Below, in pieces: positions 41,765-50,800 of a DNA stretch of 64,000 nucleotides (its first letter is position 1; each line of letters starts with the position of its first letter). The notes beneath the pieces are model-generated. The model was not told the origin of the DNA and searched no databases. It saw nothing but the letters and a program-made list of their open reading frames with translations. The stretch covers positions 868,001 to 932,000 of the forward strand of contig CAXXPQ010000004.1 of the NCBI GenBank assembly GCA_963668655.2. Direction: 5' to 3'. This DNA comes from G963668655 sp963668655 (GTDB lineage Bacteria > Myxococcota_A > SURF-8). Position numbers and translations under genes: made by a program.

Positions 41765-42797
41765 CGATCTGCGTATCGGCATCATCGGATTGGGGCAAAT
41801 GGGCTGCAACCACCTGCGCGTTTTGTCGGCAATCCCACAGGTCAAGGAGATTTCGGTTGTCGAATTCGATGATGATAAACGGCAGGCGAATGCCGCCAAG
41901 TATCGCGTGCACCATACCTATAAACATCTGGACGATTTCCTGGAAAAAAGTGATGTCGATGCCTGCGTAATTGCCGTGCAACCCGAATATCACGCCCCGA
42001 TCGCCCACCGCTGTTTTCAGCGTTCGCTCCCGGTCTTGCTGGAAAAGCCGATTGCCCATACGCGCGAAGACGCAGCGGCGATCACACGTTCAGCGAGAGA
42101 GCATGATTGTTTGTGCTTGGTGGGACATATTGAACGCTTCAACCCGGTCGTTCGCAAGGCCAAGGAGTTTATCGAAGAGGGACGGGTGGGCAAGCCGTAT
42201 CTGTGCAATACCCGCCGGGGCGGTCCCTTTCCCAAGCGTTTGTTGAGCACCAATCTGGGGGTTCTGGTCGATCTGGCCGTTCATGATGTGGATATCATCC
42301 AGTATTTGAGCGGCAGTGAGGTTCAGGATGTGCAGTCGATGTTCATCAAGGCCGAGAATCGGGAGATCTATGCCATGGCGCTCTATCGTTGCGAAAGCGA
42401 TATGGCAGGCTCCATGGAATTTTCTTGGGTGTCGCCGCAGAAAGTGCGACGGTTTCAATTGTTTGGCACGTTGGGTTTGATTGAAGGCGATTACATCTCG
42501 CAAAGCCTCCACTTCTATGAAAATCCGGATATCAATGACGATGACGACCCTTGGGCCACCAAACACCTGGTGGCCGGGCGCATTGCCTCGGGACGCATCA
42601 TCGAATACCCGGTCTGGCGCTCGGAGCCATTGCATTTGGAATTGCAGCATTTTCTAAGTTGCGTGCGCGGAGAGGTTGCCCCGGAAGTCACTCCACAGAT
42701 GGCGGCTCAGGTCGTCGACGTGGTTTTGGATATCAACGAAAAAGGAACGAATAGCCCCACAACCATAAAGTGTCAACTGCAAGATGGATCCGATTGA
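41757..42797 (+). CDS. Gfo/Idh/MocA-family sugar dehydrogenase (WbpB/WlbA-like)
   Basis: The 346-residue protein starts at the ATG at 41757, inside the end of the previous gene. It has the N-terminal NAD fold 'LRIGIIGLGQMGCNHLRVL', 'DACVIAVQPEYHAPIAHRCF', 'PVLLEKPIAHTREDA' (family EKP Lys) and 'LVGHIERFNPVVRKA', then the beta-sheet domain with 'DLAVHDVDIIQYLSG' (catalytic His region). WlbA/WbpB oxidise C3 of UDP-GlcNAc(A) before amination. That would fit the aminotransferase and acyltransferase alongside. Substrate inferred only. Confidence 0.9.
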   Translation: MDNDLRIGIIGLGQMGCNHLRVLSAIPQVKEISVVEFDDDKRQANAAKYRVHHTYKHLDDFLEKSDVDACVIAVQPEYHAPIAHRCFQRSLPVLLEKPIAHTREDAAAITRSAREHDCLCLVGHIERFNPVVRKAKEFIEEGRVGKPYLCNTRRGGPFPKRLLSTNLGVLVDLAVHDVDIIQYLSGSEVQDVQSMFIKAENREIYAMALYRCESDMAGSMEFSWVSPQKVRRFQLFGTLGLIEGDYISQSLHFYENPDINDDDDPWATKHLVAGRIASGRIIEYPVWRSEPLHLELQHFLSCVRGEVAPEVTPQMAAQVVDVVLDINEKGTNSPTTIKCQLQDGSD

Positions 42798-42812
42798 TAC
42801 CAAGCGATATTC

Positions 42813-43889
42813 ATGCTGGAACCACCTCGTCACAACCAACTCACCGTCATCAAATTGGCGCGCCAACACGAAGCGGCCTATACCCGCTTTCTCAGCACTT
42901 GCGATACCGGCTTGCTCTACCACAGCCTGGCCTATCGCGACTTGATCCAAGAACTGTTGGACTGTCGCGCGAACTATCTGATATCGGTACAGGGCGATGA
43001 CGTTGTGGGTGCTTTGCCGCTGCTGGTGTCTGAAACGCCGGAGGGGCGTATTCTCAATTCCCTGCCCTACTACGGCAGCAACGGGGGAATACTGGCGACC
43101 AATGAGCAGGCGGAGCGAGCGCTGATTTGTGCCTACAACGAGCTTGCCGCTCGACCGACGACACTCTCCTCTACCCTAATTGAAAGTCCCTTGACGCCCT
43201 TGGCGGCTGGTCATCTGATGCACAATTATCTTGATGAGCGCATTAGCCATATTTCCGAACTTCCTCAATCCGGGGATGCATTCGCGACTCTGCTTAGTTC
43301 CATCGCAGCCAGTGCGCGGCGCAATGTCAAAAAAGCGATGGCTCACGGCGTCCGGGTAACCTGCGAGAGTGACCGATTGCCCTGGTTATTCGAGCAACAC
43401 AAACTCAACATGAAGGCCATTGGCGGGCCGGCAAAAAGCAAACGCTTTTTCAAGGGTCTGCCCAAGCATTTTAGGGAAGGCAATGATTTCAATGTATTTG
43501 TGGCACAATATAACGGAGTTCCCATTGCCGCCCTGTTGGTGTTCTACTTCAATCAAACGGTTGAATATTACACACCGGCCATTGTTGCCGAGGCTCGTTC
43601 GCTGCAACCATTGGCGTTGATTGTGTTCACGGCCATGGTGGACGCGGCACAAAAGGGGTATCTACGCTGGAATTGGGGCGGCACCGGACTTCATCAGACC
43701 GGAGTGCATCGATTCAAGAAAAAATGGGCGACAACAGAACGCCGCTACCGGTATTTCACGCAATTAAACGACGAAACGATCCTACAGCGGACGGCCGGCG
43801 AGCTACTGGCCGCTTATCCTCACTTTTTTGTGGTTCCCTTTCATGCGCTTCAGCCTGTAAATGAGCATGAAACGGGCGGGGAGACTTAA
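42813..43889 (+). CDS. FemAB/GNAT-like acyl or aminoacyl transferase
   Basis: The 358-residue protein has two GNAT-like halves. 'TGLLYHSLAYRDLIQELLD', 'YLISVQGDDVVGALPLLVSE' and 'ILNSLPYYGSNGGILATNE' mark the N-terminal half. 'SARRNVKKAMAHGVRVTC', 'FNVFVAQYNGVPIAALLVFYF', 'EYYTPAIVAEARSLQPLALI' and 'RWNWGGTGLHQTGVHRFKKKW' mark the C-terminal half. This is the FemAB / CelD-type acetyltransferase superfamily, whose members add amino acids or acyl groups to glycans, lipids or peptidoglycan precursors. It may attach a unit to the island's sugar. The donor is unknown and could be tRNA-, CoA- or ACP-linked. Confidence 0.8.
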   Translation: MLEPPRHNQLTVIKLARQHEAAYTRFLSTCDTGLLYHSLAYRDLIQELLDCRANYLISVQGDDVVGALPLLVSETPEGRILNSLPYYGSNGGILATNEQAERALICAYNELAARPTTLSSTLIESPLTPLAAGHLMHNYLDERISHISELPQSGDAFATLLSSIAASARRNVKKAMAHGVRVTCESDRLPWLFEQHKLNMKAIGGPAKSKRFFKGLPKHFREGNDFNVFVAQYNGVPIAALLVFYFNQTVEYYTPAIVAEARSLQPLALIVFTAMVDAAQKGYLRWNWGGTGLHQTGVHRFKKKWATTERRYRYFTQLNDETILQRTAGELLAAYPHFFVVPFHALQPVNEHETGGET

Positions 43890-43890
43890 C

Positions 43891-44541
43891 ATGCCTGGCA
43901 AGAAATCTCCGATCCGGCAAGCATTGCATAAGGTTCGTGCGCTGTATGATCGAAACATCGCGGAAAAGGGATTGTCACCACTTGCCCTTGGCTGGAAGAA
44001 TAAACAGGAGCAAGAGTTACGTTTCGCGAAATTGGCGGAACTCTTCACGGAGGAACGCCCGGGAGCGAAGATATCCGTGAACGATCTAGGTTGCGGGTAT
44101 GGCTCGTTCTTTGAGTATCTTGCGAATCAACCTGAAATTATCATTGATCGTTACTATGGATACGACATCAGTGAAAAAATGTTGGAGATTGCACGTGTCG
44201 CCGTTGCGGCATCCGGCGCCATGTTCTACCAGCAATCTCAGGTGACACAGAGGGCCGATTATTCGGTGGCATCAGGAACCTTCTATGTGAAACAAGAGGC
44301 AGATCCTCAGGTCTGGGGAGAGTATGTAAAGCAGCAACTCGTCAACTTACATGAACATTCCAGTAAAGGCTTTGCTTTCAACTGCCTGTCTTCCTATGTC
44401 GATTATCGGCAGGACAATTTGTTCTATGCGAACCCCGCCGAATTTTTTGATTTCTGTAAGCGTCACTTCTCTCGCTATGTGTCGCTGCTACATGACTACC
44501 CCCTGTATGAATGGACCATGCTGGTCAAGAACGACCACTGA
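43891..44541 (+). CDS. Class I SAM-dependent methyltransferase
   Basis: From the ATG at 43891 (GGGGAGA 8 bases upstream) there are 216 residues; the frame also allows a start at 43861 overlapping the previous gene. The SAM site is 'VNDLGCGYGSFFEYLA' with 'YYGYDISEKMLEIARV'. The middle shows 'GFAFNCLSSYVDY', the end 'HDYPLYEWTMLVKN'. The acceptor is unknown; sugar or small-molecule O/N-methylation fits the context. It is the last gene of the island, and the AraC-like gene begins 63 bases later with richer G+C. Confidence 0.85.
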   Translation: MPGKKSPIRQALHKVRALYDRNIAEKGLSPLALGWKNKQEQELRFAKLAELFTEERPGAKISVNDLGCGYGSFFEYLANQPEIIIDRYYGYDISEKMLEIARVAVAASGAMFYQQSQVTQRADYSVASGTFYVKQEADPQVWGEYVKQQLVNLHEHSSKGFAFNCLSSYVDYRQDNLFYANPAEFFDFCKRHFSRYVSLLHDYPLYEWTMLVKNDH

Positions 44542-44604
44542 CCTGCACCGCAAATCGCTTGACATCGATAACAGTCGCCGCCCAACCGACGGACCGGGAA
44601 GAAC

Positions 44605-45252
44605 ATGGAAAACGCCATCATTCATCGCTGGAAGTTGCACGTTTCACAAGAAATCACGACGGCCTGGGTGTTGCCGGACGGTTGCCGCGACGTGATCCTG
44701 TGCGTCTCCGACCAAAGCGGCCCCCATGCCTTTCTGACGGGTCTGGACGAACGCGCCATGCAGGCCGACCTGCGTCCGGGTGAGACGCTTTACGGCCTTC
44801 GCCTGGCTCCCGGCGCGGGTTTCGACCGGCGGCTCTTGAAGTTGGAAGACCTTGAAGGAAAAGGTCCGCGGGAGCTTATGGACCAACTGGCCGAAGGCAT
44901 TCTGCCAACGACGCGACAGGCGGCCGAGGCCCTTTCCTTCTTCGCCGCCTCCCCGAAAGATCTTCGCCGGTCGGCGCGAAGGCTGGGTGTTTCGGAGCGA
45001 ACGCTGCGGCGAACCGTTTCCGACGCCACGGGCTGGTCGCCTTCCCGCTGGATTCAGTTGGCCCGCGTGCGGACCTGCGCGAAACGGCTTCTTGACGGTC
45101 GCGATCCTCTGGCCGATATCGCGCTGGAATGCGGCTACTCCGATCAGGCCCACATGACCCGGGAGGCGCGGCGGTGGTTTCTTTTCACGCCCGGCGAACT
45201 TCGGCGGCGCAACGATTGGCGCTTCCTGCTCTTTCAGCCCGGTTTCACGTGA
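44605..45252 (+). CDS. AraC-family transcriptional regulator
   Basis: The 215-residue protein has an N-terminal effector-type domain ('EITTAWVLPDGCRDVILCV', 'ETLYGLRLAPGAGF') and two C-terminal helix-turn-helix motifs: 'RRSARRLGVSERTLRRTVSD' and 'LADIALECGYSDQAHMTREARRWF', followed by 'TPGELRRR'. This is the AraC/XylS pattern with a short sensor like that of DUF6597-type regulators. It is convergent with the VOC gene and overlaps its end by eight bases, so the two may antagonise each other's transcription. The target is unknown. Confidence 0.9.
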   Translation: MENAIIHRWKLHVSQEITTAWVLPDGCRDVILCVSDQSGPHAFLTGLDERAMQADLRPGETLYGLRLAPGAGFDRRLLKLEDLEGKGPRELMDQLAEGILPTTRQAAEALSFFAASPKDLRRSARRLGVSERTLRRTVSDATGWSPSRWIQLARVRTCAKRLLDGRDPLADIALECGYSDQAHMTREARRWFLFTPGELRRRNDWRFLLFQPGFT

Positions 45253-45649
45253 TGGTGATGTGATAGGGTTTGAACGACTCGTCCGGTTCGATGGGAATCA
45301 GGCAATAGACCATCTGACCCGCCGGGTCGAGAAAACCGAAGCCGCGATCTCCCCAGGGATGATCCTCCAGCGGCATGACCGGTTGGGCGCCCTTTTGGAT
45401 CGAGGCTTCGTAGAAGGCATCGACATCGTCCACGGTGACATTCAGGACGGTCCCGCCGCCGTAGGGTGTCGCGCCGTCTCGAGGCTCCATCAGGCACAGT
45501 TCGGGGCCGTCCGCGACGCCTCCAAGTCGTAAAACGACGTACCAGCCGCAATCGAAACTGGCCTTGGCGTCGAAGAAGGTTTCGTAGAAAGCCTTCATGG
45601 CGGCGATGTGGTCCGTGACCAGCGTTGTCGAATACTGGGCGATTTTCAT
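45245..45649 (-). CDS. VOC-family (glyoxalase/bleomycin-resistance fold) protein
   Basis: From the ATG at 45649 (AAGGAG 9 bases upstream) the product has 134 residues. It shows the paired beta-alpha-beta-beta-beta modules of the VOC fold: 'AQYSTTLVTDHIAAMKAFYE', 'DCGWYVVLRLGG', 'LNVTVDDVDAFYEASIQKGA' and 'PWGDRGFGFLDPAGQMVYCL', with metal-site candidates His15 and a late Glu/Tyr. Family members include dioxygenases, isomerases and drug-binding proteins. No function is assigned. It opposes the AraC-like regulator. Confidence 0.85.
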   Translation of the reverse strand: MKIAQYSTTLVTDHIAAMKAFYETFFDAKASFDCGWYVVLRLGGVADGPELCLMEPRDGATPYGGGTVLNVTVDDVDAFYEASIQKGAQPVMPLEDHPWGDRGFGFLDPAGQMVYCLIPIEPDESFKPYHITIT

Positions 45650-45781
45650 GGCGTTTGCTCCTTCCATTGATGTGGGTTCGTGTTTCGTGTTCTGCGGAAA
45701 GAGCGTACACGACGCGGGAGATTTCGTCTTGAAGATATCGGCCACGGCTCAATCAACACCCGCCCGCCGGGATGTCGTGGT

Positions 45782-47734
45782 CTACAGATCCCGTTCCGGC
45801 AGGCGGCGTTCACGGATCTCGGCGAACAGCCAATTCTTGAACTCCGCGTAGCTCATGGATTTCTGTTCCTTCACGCCGTAGCGCCGCAGGGTAACGCTCT
45901 CGGTCTCCTTTTCCCGTACCCCCAAAACCAGCACGTTGGGATTCTTGGACAGGCTGATGGCGTTGCGGATCTTCTTGTTCAGCGACTCGCTGCTGTCGTC
46001 CAGCTTCACGCGCACGAACTGATCGTGCAGATCGTCCCGGATGCGCTCCGCGTAGTCCATGAAGTCGGCTCCCACGGGAATGACGGTCACCTGCGTCGGG
46101 GCGAGCCAGGTGGGGAACGCGCCCGCGAAATGCTCGGTCAGAAAGGCCACGAAGCGTTCGTGGGTGCCCAGGGGCGCGCGGTGGATGATGACGGGCCGGT
46201 GGGGCTTGCCGTCCTTGCCGGTGTACGACAGGTCGAAGCGCTCGGCGGAGACGAAATCCACCTGATTCGTGCTGTTGCTCTCTTCCCGGCCGATGACGTT
46301 GCGGAACTGAACGTCCACCTTGGGACCGTAGAAGGCCGCCTCGCCGTAGGCCACCTGGTAGTCGATGTCCAGTTCCTCCATGGCCTCCTGGCAGAGCTTC
46401 TCCGCCTTTTTCCACAGTTCCGGATCGTCCACGAACTTGTCCTTCTCCGGGTCGTGGAGGCTCAGCCGCATGGTGTAGTCCTCGTAGCCCAGCAGGGAAT
46501 AGTATTCCAGGTGCATTCTCATAACGGCCTGGAATTCCTCCCGAAGCTGTTCCTCGGTGGTATAGATGTGGGCGTCGTTCATGCACATGCCGCGCACGCG
46601 CAGAAGTCCCGCCAGTTCGCCCGATTTTTCGTAGCGGTACACCCGCCCGTATTCCGTCAGACGCAACGGCATGTCCCGATAGGAACGCGGGCGCGCCTTG
46701 AAGATCATGTGGTGGTGCGGGCAATTCATGGGCTTCAGGTAAAAGGCTTCTTCCTCGTCCTCCAACTGCATGGGCGGGAACATGCTTTCCCTATAGTGCG
46801 CCAGGTGGCCGGAGGTGTGGTACAGGTTTTCCTTCGTGATTTCCGGCGTCACTACGCGGGAGTAGCCGTAGCGCCACTCCACCTCCCGGGCCAATTTCTC
46901 CAGTTCGTCCCGCAGCACCACGCCGTTGGGAAGCCAGAGCGGCAGGCCCTTGCCCACTTCCTCCGAGATGTGAAAGAGGTCCAGCTGCTTGCCCAGCTTG
47001 CGATGGTCTCGCTTTTCGGCTTCCTCCAGCCGATGGAGGTAATCGGCCAGTTCCTCCTTGGTGGGCCAGGCGGTGGCGTAGATACGCGTGAGCATCTTGT
47101 TCTTTTCGTCCCCGCGCCAGTAAGCCCCGGCCACGCTCATCAGCTTGAAAACCTTCAGCATCTTGGTGTTCGGCGCATGGGGGCCACGGCAGAGATCCGT
47201 GAATTCCCCCTGGGTATAGGTGGAAATCACCGCGCCTTCCGGCAGATCCCGGATCAGTTCCACCTTGTAGACTTCGCCCTCGGGCTCCCAGCGGGCCAGG
47301 GCCTCCTCCCGGCTGACTTCCTCCCGCTGGATGGGAAGCTTTTTCTTGACGATCTTCTTCATCTCCGCCTCGACCTTCTTGAAGTCGTCGGCGGAGAAGG
47401 CTTCGTCACCGAAATCGACATCGTAATAGAAGCCGTTTTCCACGGTGGGACCGATGGCGAGACGGGCGTTGGGATAGAGGCGCATCACGGCCTGGGCCAT
47501 GAGATGGGCGGTGGAATGGCGCAGGATCTCGATGCCGTCCTTCGAGTTCAACGGCACGGGCTGGACAACGCCCGATTCGGTCAGCGGAAAGGAAAGATCC
47601 ACCAGACGATCGTTCAGGCGGGCCGCGATGGTGTCGTCGGTGAACGCCTCGAAAGCCTGCAAAGCCTCGCGGGCGTTGATTTCTTCCTCGAAGGATTTGA
47701 CGATCCCGTTGATTTCGATGCTGAGCGCGCACAT
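45782..47734 (-). CDS. thrS: Threonyl-tRNA synthetase
   Basis: ThrS charges tRNA-Thr. From the ATG at 47734 (AAGGGGAAG upstream) the product is 650 residues with the full domain order: TGS ('EINAREALQAFEAF'), editing ('HSTAHLMAQAVMRLYPNA', 'GFYYDVDFG'), catalytic class II core with zinc ligands in 'YLKPMNCPHHHMIF' and 'HRAPLGTHERFVAFLTEH', motif 2 'RYEKSGELAGLLRVRG', and anticodon-binding domain ('DLHDQFVRVKLDDSSESL'). The gene is not followed by infC-rpmI-rplT, as it often is elsewhere; a VOC gene lies downstream. Confidence 0.97.
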   Translation of the reverse strand: MCALSIEINGIVKSFEEEINAREALQAFEAFTDDTIAARLNDRLVDLSFPLTESGVVQPVPLNSKDGIEILRHSTAHLMAQAVMRLYPNARLAIGPTVENGFYYDVDFGDEAFSADDFKKVEAEMKKIVKKKLPIQREEVSREEALARWEPEGEVYKVELIRDLPEGAVISTYTQGEFTDLCRGPHAPNTKMLKVFKLMSVAGAYWRGDEKNKMLTRIYATAWPTKEELADYLHRLEEAEKRDHRKLGKQLDLFHISEEVGKGLPLWLPNGVVLRDELEKLAREVEWRYGYSRVVTPEITKENLYHTSGHLAHYRESMFPPMQLEDEEEAFYLKPMNCPHHHMIFKARPRSYRDMPLRLTEYGRVYRYEKSGELAGLLRVRGMCMNDAHIYTTEEQLREEFQAVMRMHLEYYSLLGYEDYTMRLSLHDPEKDKFVDDPELWKKAEKLCQEAMEELDIDYQVAYGEAAFYGPKVDVQFRNVIGREESNSTNQVDFVSAERFDLSYTGKDGKPHRPVIIHRAPLGTHERFVAFLTEHFAGAFPTWLAPTQVTVIPVGADFMDYAERIRDDLHDQFVRVKLDDSSESLNKKIRNAISLSKNPNVLVLGVREKETESVTLRRYGVKEQKSMSYAEFKNWLFAEIRERRLPERDL

Positions 47735-47899
47735 GAGTCTTCCCCTTGGTCTGCGGTTTTCCATTCGTCCGGCCGGATCGCCGAACCCCGTTTTTCTAGC
47801 ACGTACCGGGGCCGTCATCAAGGGAAAACGAGATATTCCGGGAGGATAAGGCCCATCGGACCCCTCGGTGGAAACCGGAAAGGGAAGGAGGGACGACCG

Positions 47900-50800
47900 C
47901 TATTTCTGAAACACGCTGCGGATTTTCCGGGCCAGCGTCTGGGGCGAATACGGTTTCGAGATGAAGTTCACGCTTTCGTCCAGAACGCCGTGTTGCCCGA
48001 TTTCCTTCTCGGTATAGCCGGACGTGAACAGAACGCGAAGATTCGGAGAGATGCGTTTCAGTCTTTCGGCCAGCTGCGGCCCGTTCATTTTCGGCATGAT
48101 GACATCGGTCATGAGCAGGTCGATGTCGCCCTCCTCGGCCTGCTCCGTAATCAGCAGGGCCTCGCCTCCGTTTTCCGCGGAGAGAACGGTATAGCCCAGC
48201 TTTTTCAGAATCCGGACGGCGATGTTCCGGACGTTGGGCTCGTCTTCCACGATCAGGATGGTTTCCTCTCCGTGGGGAAGCTGATCGGTGGATTCTTTGC
48301 TTTGAAGCGCCGTCCCCCGTTCTTCGGTTGCGGGAAAACGGATCCGGAAGGTGGTTCCCTTTCCGTATACGGAGTCCAGTTCCAGGTCGCCGTTATGGAG
48401 CTTCACCAGGCCATAGACGGTGGAAAGGCCCAGCCCCGTGCCCTTGCCTTGCGGCTTGGTGGTGAAGAACGGTTCGAACGCGCGTTCCAGAACGTCGTCT
48501 TTCATGCCGATGCCCGTATCCGATAAGGTCAACTGGGCGTGGATCGTCCCGGCGCATCCGCCTCGATCCGCCTTGCCGTCGTTTTCCGGGCCGTCCAGAC
48601 AGATACGGCTGGTTTCCAGGGTCAGGCGGCCGCCTTGCGGCATGGCGTCGCGCGCGTTGACGGCCAGATTGATGACGATCTGCTCGATCTGGCCGGGATC
48701 GACCTTCACCGGCGGAAGATCCTCGTCCATGTGGGTGATAAAGTCGATATCTTCCCCGATCAGCCGCCGCAGCATTTTTTCGAGGTTGCGGATCACGTCG
48801 TTCAGATTCACCACGCGCGGCTCGATGATCTGCCTGCGGCTGAAGGCCAGCAGTTGACGCGTCAGGGAGGCGGCGCGGTCGGCGGCCTCGCCGATTTCCG
48901 TCATGGTGGTGTAGAAGGGATCGGTGGATTTCAGGTCCATCAGGGCGAGAGAGGTGTTTCCGGTGATGGACGTCAGCAAGTTGTTGAAATCGTGGGCGAT
49001 ACCGCCGGCCAGACGACCCACGGCTTCCATTTTCTGGCTTTGCCGCAGTTCGAGTTCCAATTTCTCCTTTTCCTCGCCCGCCTGTTTCTTTCCCGTAATG
49101 TCTTCAATCATTCCGATGATATAGGAACTTTCCTTGTCGTTGTCCCGAATCAGGGAGATCCCCACGTTTCCCCAGATAATGGAGCCGTCCTTGTGGAAGT
49201 AGCGTTTCTCGTTCTGGATATGATCCCGCTTCCCGGAGAGCAGCTCGGAGAACAGGAAACTGTCGTATTCCCGGTCTTCCGGATGGGTGATCTCCGTGAA
49301 ACGGAGGCGGTACAATTCTTCCTCGCTGTATCCCAGCATCTGCTGAAGGGATCGATTGACCAGCAAAGGGCGTTTCTCACGATCGAGCAGGGTCACGCCG
49401 ATGGGAGCGTTTTCAAAGATGGCGCGGAAACGTTTCTCGCTTTCCATCAGTTTGCGCTCGGCTTGCAGCTTTTCCGTCGCGTCCACGAAGATGCAGGCGA
49501 ACTGTCCCGCCGTCGAACGATAGGCGGAAACTTCGAATTGGCGGTTCAGTTCGGCGGAGGACTGAATGAAATGCATGGGAATTCCCGTCCGGACCACGCG
49601 TCCGTAGTTTTCGATCCAGACCGGTTCCGTACTGGGGAGTACTTCCAGAACGGTTTTTCCGATGATGTTTTCCCGTCTCAGTCCCGTCATTACTTCGAAA
49701 GCGGGATTGACGGCGAGAAAACGGTAATTTATGGGGTTTCCACGCTTATCGAAAATCATTTCGTGAAGGGCGAAGGCGTCGATCATTTCCTTGAAGAGAA
49801 GCTCGTACTCCCGCTCGATTTTCCGCTGGGCGGTGACGTCCCGGCTGATGAGCAGCACGCTTTCCTGGGTTCCGGTCTCGTCGAACTCGGGGAAGCCTCG
49901 GACATTGAAAATGAAATGCGTGCTGAAATGTTGAATTTCCACTTCCCGCTCGGCGGGTTGCCCCGTTTCGAAGACGGTTTCGATCAGATCCATGAACGCT
50001 TGGGCGGGTTCCGGCTGGAAGCCGATTTCCGTAAAATTCTTTCCGAGCAGTTGCCTCGGATCGAGGCCGAAGGCGCTGCGCACGGTGGAATTGACGAACA
50101 GGAACCGGCCCTGCCTGTCGTGACGGGCGATGATATCCGCGAGGTTTTCGACCAGAACCCGGTATTCCTTTTCGCTCTGCCGCAGTTTCCGTTCCGCGAT
50201 CACCTGATCCGTGATGTTGATCAGGTTGCCCATCATTTTGGGAGCATCGTTCGTCTGGGCCAGCGACGTGGAGATTTCCGTCCAGACGACACCTCCGGAA
50301 TGGTCGAGCAGGCGCAGGCGATAATGTTCGCGGGGCTGTCCGGAGTTCATATGGCTGGCGATGCTCTCCTTAACCAGGGAATGGTCTTCCGGGTGAACGA
50401 ATTCGAAAATATTACGGCCGAGCAAGCGTTCCATGTCCTCCGCTTCGTAGCCGAGCATGGACAGCAAATGGTTGTTGAGGTATTCGATTCGCCCCCCGTG
50501 ATGCATGAAGATTCCCGTCTTGGAACGTTCGGTCAGTTCGCGATAGCGTTCCTCGGACTCCCGCAGGGAACGGCCCAGCTCGATGTTCTGAAGAGCTTCC
50601 AGGCTGTGCGCGGCGATGATCGTCCCCAGTTGCAGATCCTGGTCCGTGAACGGCGGCGCCAGCTTGTTGTGGAGCGTGATGACGGCCCGAATCCGGTTCG
50701 TATTGTCCATGCAGGGCAGCGCCAGCAGCGAGCCGTTGCGATAGCCGGTCCAGGAGGAGGTCCGGAAGGTGCTGTCGCTCCGGATGTCCCGGACCAGAAA

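Noticed and set aside
45680..48526. 948-residue plus-strand frame
   Set aside because: Antisense to thrS and the end of the hybrid kinase; residue make-up is random-like.
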